DNA of 64,000 nucleotides from Atrichornis clamosus (Eukaryota > Chordata > Aves > Passeriformes > Menuridae): the NCBI GenBank assembly GCA_013400975.1, contig WBMZ01000355.1, forward strand, positions 62,001-126,000, read 5' to 3'. The notes below the pieces were generated by a model. The model saw only the letters and a program-made list of their open reading frames with translations. It was not told the origin of the DNA and searched no databases. Positions 50,809 to 62,315 of this stretch are shown here, one piece after another; the first letter of the stretch is position 1, and each line of letters begins with the position of its first letter. The position numbers were made by a program, and so were the translations under genes.

Positions 50809-52481
50809 GCCAAATGACAGACTTAATGCAATGTACTTCACAAGCAATGAGACAGAGCACTTAGTACTTCCAAAAGACATACCTGATTCAAACTGGAGTC
50901 TACCTAAACACTCACACCTACCATCCTCCTTCATAAACTGGGGTTAGATCCAGGAGAGTGATGGAATGAGCAATAAGCAACTTGTCTTCACAGACGTATT
51001 AAAACAGCTTTTACTAAACAATGTAATTGATTTAAAACACTCATGCTGAATTCTGCTGCTACTACGATTGCTCTCAAGGAAACCAAAGAATTCTAAGTTG
51101 TCAGAGTAAAAATGTTATCCTACAAAAAGCAGACTATTTAAAAAAGAATGCTTGATGCTAAATTACTTAAGTTTCATTCTTTATGTTTTTAATACTGACT
51201 ACAGGCTACTAGATCTGCTGCATGGTAAAAGAATTTCTTTTTCACAGGATACTAATAAAATTCCCTCACAGTCTTACTTTGAGCATTTACTACAGTGTCT
51301 GAGGATGAACATACAATCACTCTCAAAATGTCCTGGTTAGATGGAGTTGTATTCTCCTTATCTGACAGGTTTGCCCTAGTTGGAAAGGAAATGGACAACT
51401 TAAGAGCAGTAAAATCCATCTCCAGAGCAGCAGGATAATGACTTAACTACTGGGCCATCCTTTCTTTACAAATGAGGGCAAGTGAAAAGAACAAATTCCA
51501 AAGAACTAGATTAATTGAGAACCTATTGTTCTTGTGCAATACATTTATTGTGAGATGCCTCTAAATATTTCGGGTACAGAAGAAAAAAGGCATATGTAAA
51601 GAAATGTGTTGTTCTGCATATCTGAAAGGGCAATCAGTGAAGCAAATAAAGGTTGTTAAAAATATTCCAATTTCTGCTGTTTCTGTACATAAAAATCAGC
51701 TATCAAATGTTACTCTTTATAGCAAAAGAACACTTGATCTGGGTATTGATCAAGAGCCTTAGCACATGGAGGGAGAATGAAGCTTTACCTAAAGTTTATC
51801 AGAACTCTCAGATTTTAGGATGGGTTTTGTCATGTTCTTGTGCTGCTGTTGATGCTGTGAGATGACTCTAACCTTAACCTTAATGGCTACATTATTATTT
51901 TTAAAAAACCTAATTATTATTAATCCAGAAGCATGAGAATATTTTTAAAAATTATAAATAGAGTGAACTTGGAAGATAAAAACAAATCGTTATTCACTAA
52001 AAAGAAGACAATTTCAGAGAAGAGAATAATGAGAGAATAACCAGAGAAGAGAAAGATGAAGAACTTGCTCTTTTAGTGACCTATAAATGCTGCAACAATA
52101 CAAACCTAAAATAATAATAGCAAAAAAACATCAGTAAACCCAATTTAAGGAAATTCTTTCAGATTATTAAGTGCATGACCTTACCACTTAGGGGTAAAAT
52201 TATTCTACCCTTGCAAACAGGTCTCCAATGTATTTTCCTGGCTTTATATTCATGTGACAAGTATATGGCAAAAGTGTATTTTGGTAATTCCTTTTCCCAT
52301 TTATCTCAAAATCTTTTTAAGGCCTCTAGATGGATACACACTGTATGTATAAAATAGTTCCAGATGGTTACAGACCTGTCTCAAGGAGAAGATCTGCCTC
52401 ATAATCCAAGATAGTCCTATACAGGTCCAACAGAAGAGATCCTTACAGTTTCACCAATACATACAGTAGCTGTATTGTCAT

Positions 52482-52806
52482 ATAATCAGAGAAAGGTTTG
52501 GGTCGGAAGGGACCTCATACACCTTTACGGACTTTCTCTGTACTCACTCCAGTAAGTCTTTAGTTAGAAATCCCCAGCGCTGGATGCAGCACTCCAGGTG
52601 GGGTCTCACAAGGGCAGAATAGACGGGCAGAAACTCCTCCCTCGCCCCGCTGGCCACGCTCCTTTGCATGCAGCCCAGAATAGGTTTGACTTTTTGGGCT
52701 GCCAGTGCACATTGCCAACATGTTGAGTTTCTCATCCATCAGTACCCTCAGATCCTTCTTCTCAAGGCTGCTGTCATATATATTTCTCCTCAGGGCTGCT
52801 CTCAAA
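52482..52806 (-). mobile_element. Internally deleted CR1 LINE, minus strand
   Basis: The reverse complement of a CR1 tail (ATAATCAGAGAAAGGTTTGG, GTCGGAAGGGACCTCATACA) is followed after only about 50 bp by sequence from the ORF2 C-terminal region. That region shows GCAGCACTCCAGGTGGGGTC, TCACAAGGGCAGAATAGACG, TTTGCATGCAGCCCAGAATA and GTTGAGTTTCTCATCCATCA. A full copy would have several hundred bases between these parts, so there is an internal deletion. A repeated AGGCTGCTGTC/AGGGCTGCTCTC pair marks the far end. Confidence 0.9.
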
Positions 52807-55415
52807 TATTATGCATACACTTAAATTTATTCAAGTCTGTAGAATCCTTCACATAGGTAACAGCCCAAAATAAAATGAGTTAGGCAGCTCTTCATATGGC
52901 CCACTGGCTCATCTAAATTCTTTAACAAAATGGACATATTCTACAAGACTTGTATAGTATAAATCAGATATGAAGGACCCTAGATAGTTAAATATAGAAA
53001 ACATCAATAATCATGCCAAAACAGTTACAACTGATAGAAGAAATATGAGAGATACTTTGTTGTTAAGAGGGAAGGTCAGGGACTCAGAGGTTTACCCATA
53101 GTTGTTGCTACCTTCAAAGCAAGTAAGGGCTTGTATTAAGCAAAACCTCATAAATATAAAGCTTAAACTTGACTATCTTCATCTGAGTTTGATTTTTACT
53201 GTTTTCAAGAAACTCTGCAGACATCCTTGAGAAGCTGATAAATGCTTCAGTCAACTTGTAAGTAAACAAGACAAGCACAATCCTTAGGCACTTACTGGAC
53301 ATACAGTAGGTGACAACTGGTAATGATCATTCTGTTGCCTTGTTCTGTGCAATATGGTGCCCTGGAGAGAAACCCAAGGCAGTGTAGTGTGGCAGCTAAG
53401 AGCCCCAGAAGACCAAATGGTCCTGCCAACACACATTAGGCCACTTGCAGCTCCATAATAGAGCTTGTTGGAACCAACTACAGGCTCCAGAACAAGGGAA
53501 TAATCCGTACTCCATGGATCAACATCATGACATTAAATCCTGCAGTAATCCACAGGTCTTAGCTATCATGCAGACACCTCCGGGCTAACTGGTATTAGTG
53601 GGACAACCCTGCTTTTCACAAACAGAGTTACTATGACTTCCACTGCAGAATAGCCAACATTAATAGATTCTTTCTAATCAAAGCTAACTGGTTTTTTTAG
53701 TTGCCTCCTCAGAGAAGCTAAAATTGATACGGAATTTATTTATTCTTTAGTCAGAGCATAGAAATCAAGGTAAAAATAGTTATTATGGGAGAATGACTGC
53801 AAAGCTACGGAATATATCAGGTAGATATATACCTCCATATATCAATATGGAGATATCAGGTAGGCTACAAAAGTAAGACAAAGCACTAAACTTTCTCCTT
53901 ATTCCTTCGCTCCTGCTTTGTCTAACCTTCCTAGCCAAAGTTTCCCTATTAAAATGTTGACGCTTTCTTTCTTCCAGAGCTTAGAAGAGCACAGTACTTT
54001 AAGCAAGAACTCAAGATACTAGGTGATGAGCTGAAAGGATTATCTTTTCCTCAAGAGATCAACAAATAATTATAATTACATTATCTGACCCTAAGAGAAT
54101 ATGTCCAGTCCATTAGTTAGTGAAGGATGGTGCTCTCTCCGTTACTTTGCTTTTTTTTTTTTAGTTTAAATTCTATACATATCTTTCCTATCCCATAATA
54201 AGTAAAATTTACAGCACATGGGATAAATCCCATACATTTTGATACCAGCTCATATAACTTCCTTCCAAGAAGAATTTTTACTTTTTTTTTTTAATTTCCA
54301 CTAAGAATTCAGAATAAAGGATATCACATTTACTACAGCAGTTTTCAGATCTGTCACTAAAATTACAGAATATAGAGCTAACACTAAATGCCAATGATAT
54401 GTATGCACCTTAGGGCATAATATTTCCTTATGTATAGTGATCCTTAGTCACATGATCCAGTTTCTGTAACAAATTCACATATCCTCTCAGACCCCTTCCT
54501 GACATTGTAAAGTAGTATAAAACTAATTCTGTATCTATTTTAAAAATAAAGAGATAAAATTCCTGTCTATTTCTGGAAGCTAAAGGGGAACTAGTAATTA
54601 TGAAAATGTCTGATGAAGGTAACAGCCAATCCTACCTCAAAATTTGACACAAATGTGGCTTAGAATGAAATCCAAGTATCTTATTGAATGGTTACTACTG
54701 AAAATACTACTTGACAAAAGTTAGGATTGGGGGGGAGGTGTTGCAATTTATGAATGACACAGAAGAATTACAACTGAACTTCATTTTGAACTTCAATATG
54801 AAATCCTAGGATTGATTTTAATTCAAAAATATGTGCAAATATCAATGTAATAAAATGGTAACCCAACTGTATTTAACACGAAGGCACTGTCTGAAGTATT
54901 GAATCTAACCTATGCTTCTAGCAAGAATAGAATTATCTTTAGTTCTGAGAAAAGTAAATAAGGACTAAACCCATAATATTCCATTTCTGAGAGAAAAACA
55001 TCATCCTTCAAGCCTCTGAATCAACGGCATTAATCTATTGCAATGAAATAAATACAATAAAATATAAGCTTTTCCCCAATAATGCTGGCCTGATGCCATC
55101 CCAACTCTTTGTGTGCAACCTTCAGCAGGTTCTTTTTTTCATAATCTGCAAATGTAGGATTAAAACCTCACCTGCATCCCACTTCCTTTGTCTCCTGTTT
55201 ACATAAATAAACTTTCCAGAGGAGAGTCTGCACCTTCTTGGCTCATCTCAAACAGGGACTAGCCCTCACTGCAGCCCGTAGGCATGCTCAGCATAAATAT
55301 TGGAAAACTAACCAAAGCAGCTCCCTGCCTGTTGCTGGCTACACTCACCCTTGCAACAAGTCTTCAGAAGCGAGAGTTGAAAGGCAAACACCTCCACCAT
55401 GCACAAAGGCTGCTC

Positions 55416-55433
55416 TGTGTGTGTGTGTGTGTG
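55416..55433. repeat. (TG)9 dinucleotide repeat
   Basis: Eighteen bases of uninterrupted TG, in a stretch of somewhat higher GC than the surrounding intron. Confidence 0.95.
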
Positions 55434-57109
55434 CAAAGACAGGAAAACCAAACTCTTGCACAGTATTTCCATAAGTAAATACACCCAGGAAAATGCTTTC
55501 TCCCCCTGCACTGGCAAACCAGTTTCAGTGTGCTGGCCTGGGGAGCCTGGAGGCTGGTGGATGACTGAGCTAAGTCTTGCTGAAAAGTGGGGTGTGAAAA
55601 GCTTCCTTAAGTCTGGTGCAGTGCTTCTGCAGCCTCACAACTCATTATCAGCAACTGAAATAATTATCAGCCCATAGACTGAAATGAAAAGAATCTTATA
55701 AATGCTTTTCCTTTAAGTATGTGTGTAGATTTTACTACAATGTAATGAAAACCCAGCCTGTCCTTTAGCATACCACTCGCCTTCAGCCCACAGCTGCTGG
55801 CATGAAGTTTTGGAGGTGGGGCTGAAACTGTGTTAGTTACCCCCAGAGTTCACTCCTTGAATTTTTTTCAGTATTTTGGGCATAGAAAATATTCCCAAAG
55901 TATCCTTCCAAGTGAAAGGTGGTCTCTGGTATGTTCCTGCCTAAATGGCACAACACGAAAGAAACAGAAGAGCATCAGCAAACGCCCACCCATGCAGATC
56001 CAGCTCACTCCCTCTGCATCAGTGCAGTCTCACTCCTCTGATTCCCACATCCAGGGACATGCTAGCACTAAGTCCTACTTGTACTCCTGAAGGTTGCATG
56101 AGAAATAAAAAAGGACAAATGAAATTTTTGCTCCTTTGTATGCTAGGAGTCCAGTGATGATTTTGGAGGTAAAAGTGCCTACTCTAATGCAGTCAAAAAT
56201 TTCTGATCACATCCAGGGAGTCTATAGGTCACAAAAGTGTGATCTGCAGGTGTGCCACCAGAGGACTTTGAGCTTTATTTCCCTTCCAGAACAGAGGCTG
56301 GACCCCAAATTGTCAGGGAATAAATCAGATTTCAGAAAATACTTCTTAATTTCAGAATGTGTTACTGCCTGAAATGACTGTATTTCCATATCCTGTTGAA
56401 GACATGACCTTGCTGAGACCTGAAACACAACCAGCAAGGCTACTGAAGTGTCATAAGACATTTACATTGATTGTCCTTTGCTACTGCTTTAGTTACTCGT
56501 GGATTTTTTTTTTTAAACAGCCATCTTAATGAAATGCCAGTGTATTAAAGGGTCTGCATAACAGTCATTGAATTTAAAACTCAAGTGACTGGCTACAACA
56601 TCAGTAAAAATATTAGCAGAGCAGCTTCTTCTCATATACGGCATCTCTTTATCCCTCTCCTTGTATTTCATTTATGATTCTAAGCTCTATTTTTGAAGTT
56701 GTAAGTCAGAAACAGACGGCATACTGCACTATATAATTAGGAATGGAAAAGTCCCTGCAGCCTTTAGACTTTTAGCAGAAAATATATTTAGAAGCTTGAA
56801 TACGTTCCTATTCATACAGTTTCAATAGAGGATGCGTCAGCGTTTCCTTTATTTTTTTAATTCTTCTTTTTTTTTTCCTTAAAAGTCTTAAACTCAGCTG
56901 TAAGACTTCATTCCAGACACTAGCTTGACTAAACACTTGACTAAGTGTTTATTTTTTAAAACACTTCGGATCCTTTCTGCATTTTATTCAATTTCTGAGA
57001 ACTTCCTAAGCAAAGCTGGGGCTCTCTCTCAGTTAACCCTTCCTGCCAAACAGAGATCCTTTTATCCTTTCAGGTGGTATGTCTTTGTCACGGGGTGTCT
57101 GTTTGGGAG

Positions 57110-57154
57110 TGTGTATATATATATATATCTATCTATATCTATACACACACACAC
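57110..57154. repeat. Compound (TA)n(TCTA)n(CA)n microsatellite
   Basis: A GTGTATATATAT run passes into CTATCTATATCTATA and ends with ACACACACACAC. The three motifs are contiguous. Confidence 0.95.
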
Positions 57155-57758
57155 TTCTTGGCACATTCCACCAAAACTGGCACAGTAAAGTCCCATGCAG
57201 AGACACCCAAGCCAGCTCAGACACTGACAGAGTAACTCTAGAGTAGAAATCCACCCAGATCAGTATGTTCCATATGTCTACAGCCAATGACCACAGTTAA
57301 ACAGCCATATAAATGCAGCTCTGCAATGCTGAGCCCATTCAGCACTACCCTGAGCTCCTGCACATCCTGCCATGCAACGACTGATTCCACGAGGGGGCCG
57401 GTAATGGCTACCAACAGGAATAGAAATAGAAAGGAGAGAAGTCTCAAACCTTTTGTGCAAAAACCTGTCCAACAGATTAGAGCCTTGGCCCCTGGCAGCA
57501 GGACTGCGGCAGGCACACACTGGGGCAGCAAGGCAAGACAGCCATCAAGGAGCTTTGCACCGGAGCTGCCCTGCTGAACCTACTGACCACATCCCTAACA
57601 AGGGCCTGGTGGCTCACACAGAGGTCCAGCTCTTGGCCTAATGGACACAGCGCTGCCCCTACTGCCGGGATGATCACTCTGTAGGGAAGCCTGGAGTGAA
57701 AATGCGTGCAGTAAGGTGTTCGCTCATCTAAAAGATAAAAGCTACACGAAGTGATAAA

Positions 57759-58150
57759 CCAGACAAGGGGTCCATCTAGCCTGTGGTTTCTTTCCAATAG
57801 TGGTCTTTACCACTGTTGGTAAAGGAAAAATATTAACACAATTTTTACCCAGAATACACTTTCAGCTGCCGAACTTTCCTGAGCCAGACATACTTTTTTT
57901 TCCCCAATTAATATCCCTGGAAAAATTCTTCTTACACAAATTTAACAGTTTTCAAAACTCATGTAAACTTTCACCATCCAGTGTTTTCTGCCAATGAATC
58001 TCGCAGTTTTGTGACCAGTTAAAGAATTCTCCTTCTGGTTATTTCAACCTCCTGTTTATTAGTTTCATTTGATGTCCCCTACTCCTTTTGCTGGAAGAGC
58101 AAACATAGGTTCTCTGGTCATCATAATCTCCTACATCTGACACCTGATTT
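57759..58150 (-). mobile_element. Ancient reptile-type CR1 LINE 3' end, minus strand
   Basis: The plus strand reads as the reverse complement of the old CR1 group familiar from turtles and crocodilians. It shows CCAGACAAGGGGTCCATCTA near 57759, then a weak stretch. It then shows GTTTATTAGTTTCATTTGAT and GTCCCCTACTCCTTTTGCTG near 58055-58095, followed by a GGAAGAGCAAACATA segment. Divergence is much higher than in the avian CR1 tail at 58699-58988. Confidence 0.68.
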
Positions 58151-58698
58151 TTCATCATAAAAGGCCCTGCTAGACAAGCTCTTCAAGCCAAAGGCATATG
58201 GCTGAACTACTGGTAACACTAATTTAATTTCAGAGATGGAAACATCACCACCCACCTTTCTATATATCTGAATGCCTCTTGGCTGTAACACCTACTGAAC
58301 TCCGAAATAAAATGCAGTTAAAGTCAGAGTTGTTTTTCATGATGCTTTTTTCTTGACAAAAATGATATTGGTTTATGCTGAATAAATTTTCCAGTCAAGC
58401 CAAAAATAAATTTAAATCTAATAATCTCTGAATTAAAACAAAACTAAATAAAATGATTAGACAGTCAAAGACACAAAAATCAAAACAGCCTTCTGCTGTC
58501 TCCAAAATCATCTCTCAGAAAAACACTTTCACTTCCTTTGCTCCCATCACTGAACTTGTTGCACTTTGTAAAATGTAATACTCTTCTGAAATTGCAGTCT
58601 TAATATCCCATTACTCAGGGGAGCATCCTCGATCGCAAGACTAGACAGAAATTCTCCCTGTTGCTTTGACTTGGTGAAATCTTTACATACATTACAGA

Positions 58699-58988
58699 AA
58701 TTTACAAGGACACATGGTGACAGACCAGGGGGTAATGGCTTTAAACTGAAAGATGGTAGATTTAGGCTAGATATTGAGAGGAAACTCTTTACTGTGAGGG
58801 TGATGAGGCACTGGAACAGGTTTCCCACAGAAGCTGTAGATGCCCCACCCCTGGAAGTGTTCAAGGCCAGGCTGAATGGGGCTTTGAGCAACCTGGGCTA
58901 GTGGGAGGTGTCCCTGCCCATGGCAGGGGCATCGGATCCAGATGATCTATAAGGTCCCTTCCAACCCAAACCATTCAATGATTCAGTG
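58699..58988 (+). mobile_element. CR1 LINE 3'-end fragment, the best preserved in the window
   Basis: Plus-strand CR1 tail that follows the avian consensus closely. It shows GGGGTAATGGCTTTAAACTG, TTACTGTGAGGGTGATGAGG, CACTGGAACAGGTTTCCCAC, CCCCTGGAAGTGTTCAAGGC, GAGCAACCTGGGCTAGTGGG and CCCTTCCAACCCAAACCATT. It ends with two degenerate copies of the terminal octamer (ATTCAATG ATTCAGTG). Low divergence suggests it is the youngest insertion here. Confidence 0.96.
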
Positions 58989-59798
58989 TGATAAATTCTA
59001 ACAACAATAACAACTTATGCAGGTGCACATAGGACTGCTGCTGAGCAGTGCTCAAGGCACCCATAAAGGGGAGACTGGTCCACAGCCACTGCCTGACTTT
59101 CAAAACACACACTCACTGTAAGGTTGCTCTGGCCCGAATACCCTTTACTTGTCTTTGAGGAAGTGAAACAACTTTGAGAGGAAAGAATAAAATACACTGA
59201 TTTCATAGCCCCTAGAGTTTAGTGGTCTGACTACTCTTCTGGAAGCTCGAGCTTCATGTTCCCCAGAGAGACAAGGACGGTGAATGTAGGTTTCCCTGAA
59301 AGGTGATTTTGCCACTATTGTGAATGCAGAAAGCCCTGATTTACTCTTTTCCCTTTGGCACTTAAAAGCAATTTGGACCTAATTTTGTAACCAAAAAGTG
59401 TTTGCTTGGCTTCAGTATGGTATGCTGAAGTCTTTTTAGACCTGGAATTTGTAGATAGCAAAATGTATGCAGTGATGCAGCCCAGCACCCCACTGAGAAA
59501 TTATCACAAGGGCAATGGGGATTTAAAAAATAGGTTATTTAAATTATTACAAGCCAAATAAAGAAACAGTGTAATTTAAATATATTGACATATACACTGA
59601 AAACACTTGAAAATGTACTACTGCCAAGTGCACTAAGTATTTGCATGTATGTGTTTTAAATTATTGATTTTCCAAAAAAACTTGGTAAGGAGTTAATCTG
59701 AGGCAATTTTTAGCTGTAGGAATGAATTTATTACCAAAATGTCAAAAATAATATCACACACTTTAAGCATTCACATAATTTATGAAATGTCAGCTTCA

Positions 59799-59854
<56 letters not shown>
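59799..59854. repeat. (AAT)n microsatellite, about 18 units
   Basis: Uninterrupted AAT trinucleotide run of 56 bases, the longest pure simple repeat in the window. Likely length-polymorphic. Confidence 0.98.
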
Positions 59855-59855
<1 letters not shown>

Positions 59856-61734
59856 GTGTCATATTATTTATTTCCAAATGAATATTAGTTTTGAAATTTG
59901 GTATGGTACTGACTTTATTTGATTTTATTTAAAATATACTCATGATGACAGAATGCAACATGGTCAATAATATTCAGGAGCTAAAATTTGCAATAAATTC
60001 CAGATCAGCTCCAAATGTAATTCTCTATGTTCTCACCTTTGGGGAAAAAAACCAAACAAACCTACACAGAAAAAATTTCTCATATATCTATTTGATGGCT
60101 GAGCCAACAATAACACTACAAAGAAGTGTCATTCTTTCTGTGTCTGATAAAAATCAGAGTGGTTAAGTATGTTTCACATGCTGAGTGAGGAGAGGAGCAA
60201 AAGCCCACTTGATTTAATGCCTCCCAGAAGAGCTGCACCTCCTTACGCACACTTTGAGCATGGAGAGCAGTTATTAACAAATGGTAGCTCATCTCACAGG
60301 GTGTAGCTATATGGGCTTGAGGGAGGAGCAGCTGACGCCCATTCAGTTTGCACACAGACTCAAGCATAAACTTCTAGAATAAAAGTCAAGTTTAAGTAGA
60401 TCTACAACAGGAGGACCTCTTCTTTTATTATTTATTTTCCTTTATCACAAACATCCTGAAAGCAGAATGATATCCTGTCACTGAATAATGATTTTGGAGG
60501 TACAGCTGTTCTAAATCATTTATCTGTGCCATCATGCTTTCAGTTATTGCCTGGCCAGAATAACTCAAGGCAAATCAACTCTTTTGCTAGGTAAGCCACA
60601 CCTGTGGTAATTTTGTACAGAGTTTATGATCTTAAACTTCACACATTATTCCTTTTAAAATGTCCTCTGCATGATTCACATCCTCTTCAAACAGAGTTTG
60701 CGACTGCAATACACAAACATATGTCAAGGTAAAGCTGCTGGGTTGGAAATGAACCAGACACACAAGTATAAAAGACAAATCCAAACAATTCTCCAAGCAT
60801 AGAAGACCATTTCATACTTCACAGACCTGATTCACCCCTTAACTTACAGGAAAAGAAGACTTTACTAAAAGCAAAATATTTGCAGTAGTGCAGCATTTCA
60901 GGCCAGCTGCTCCACCAGGTAATGCCTGCAGCCACTGCCCAAATCCCAGCCAGCCAGCAGCCCCGGCCAGCCCACAGTTGTGTTTAAATGTCTACGTTCA
61001 ATGGCAAGTTCAGGGCAGCGAGGGGATGGCTGAGAAAACAGACAGAGAAGCATGGGTAAGACAGGGCAAGAAGGGTAAGGGAAATGTGGAGGGTGGGCAG
61101 GATGCTGGGGCTGGTAGGGGCTTCCCTGAAATGGGCTCAAACTTGTGACAAATTTTCTTTATTAACCTCTTGCAGGATCTATAGGAATTCTAAACATTTT
61201 CTATTCCCCTCTCCCAAAATATTCTCCCACCCTGCATTTCTTCTCCCTATACATTTCTCATCCAGCTCAGTTTTGGTATCCTTTGCTCTTACCACATTTT
61301 TCCATTCCTCCGTCCGTTCTCTAACTCCCAAGTTATCCTCAGTCTCTCTGCGTCTCGTCTCCTGCCACTGCCATGAACGATGCTTTCCTTCGGAAACTAC
61401 TCCCACTAGCAACCGAGTGCTGGAACTCCCACTGCATCCAGCCTCTGCTGGTGGCTCAGCCCGGTCCTGGCGGCTCTGGCAGCCTCTAATGGTGACCAGA
61501 AGGAAAACTGCAGCTCACAGGTCAAGGAGTCATGTCTGCCTGTCAGCTGCTGAGGCCCAAGCGCAACAGTGGAGAGGCAAAGGACGAGCAGAAGGAGGTG
61601 TAGCTGTGGGGTGTTGTGAGAGGAAGGTGTTGGGATAAAGGAAAGGGAAAGAAAACAAATCTCTGTAAAGCCTGGGATGAATGAGGGCATCAGGAAGCAG
61701 CCAAACTCCTCCCAGCTGCAGGGCTGCTTGGCAG

Positions 61735-61960
61735 GTACGGGAAAGTGCCCCGGGCCAGGCGCTGTAGGTGTGGCAGAGGGCAGGGACAGCTCCAGCTTCA
61801 CAGTCCCGACTTACCCTCGGAGCCCTTCAGTCCAGCTGTCCCCAGTGCCGTGGGGGCTTCGAGGCCCAGAGCCCAGGGAATGGGAGCAGCCTGGACCAGG
61901 CTGTGACGTGTTCAGCTGGGGGACAGCCGAGGCGCTGGCTTGGGACCGAGGTGTGCTTTG
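61735..61960. other. CpG-rich, GC-rich patch
   Basis: I count about eleven CpG steps between 61738 and 61948, clearly the densest cluster in a window that is otherwise AT-rich and CpG-poor. It sits inside a wider GC-rich block (60890-62110) containing no repeat I recognise and no conserved coding sequence. It also holds a GTGACGTG, similar to a CRE/E-box-type site, at 61904-61911. It may be a weak CpG island or regulatory element, but no TATA box, initiator or adjacent exon supports a promoter call. Confidence 0.4.
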
Positions 61961-62117
61961 CCTGCTGAAGGCACTGAACTGCTCAGCTGTTCCTCAATCC
62001 AGGTTAAAATCCTCCCAGCTGACACCAACACTGTCTGCAGTGTGTTCAGGTTTGTGCAGGAAAACCAGTTACAACAGATAACCCAGGAGGCAATCCCAGG
62101 TTCTGGATTTTTACAAG

Positions 62118-62315
62118 TACTTTTCATCTGGGGCTCTCAAAGGGCTTTGCAAATATGAACGCATTTTAGCTTCACAACAACCCCCGTGAGGCAAAGATAA
62201 TGATCACTGTATCCATTTTACAAATGGGGAAACTTGAGCACAAAAGAAGAAAAGTGTTGCCAAAGATCAGGCCCAGCAAGTTGAGCACAAAACGAAGCAG
62301 CACTGCCATCCCTGC
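62118..62315 (+). mobile_element. MIR-type SINE (L2-tailed), plus strand
   Basis: The sequence follows the MIR/L2 3' pattern in order. CTCTCAAAGGGCTTTGCAAA stands where AAAGCGCTTTACAAA is expected. It is followed by TTCACAACAACCCCCGTGAG, ATCCATTTTACAAATGGGGA, AACTTGAGCACAAAAGAAG and GTTGCCAAAGATCAGGCCCA. The CATTTTACAxATGxGGAAACT block is diagnostic. Such amniote-age copies are rare and usually badly decayed in birds, so this one is relatively well kept. Confidence 0.8.

Noticed and set aside
58547..58901. ORFs of 76 and 114 codons on opposite strands
   Set aside because: They are largely CR1 tail sequence, not a gene.
61084..61638. 184-codon plus-strand ORF, the longest in the window
   Set aside because: Low-complexity composition with no domain I recognise, and a competing ORF on the other strand. 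GC-rich sequence has few stops, so length alone is not evidence.
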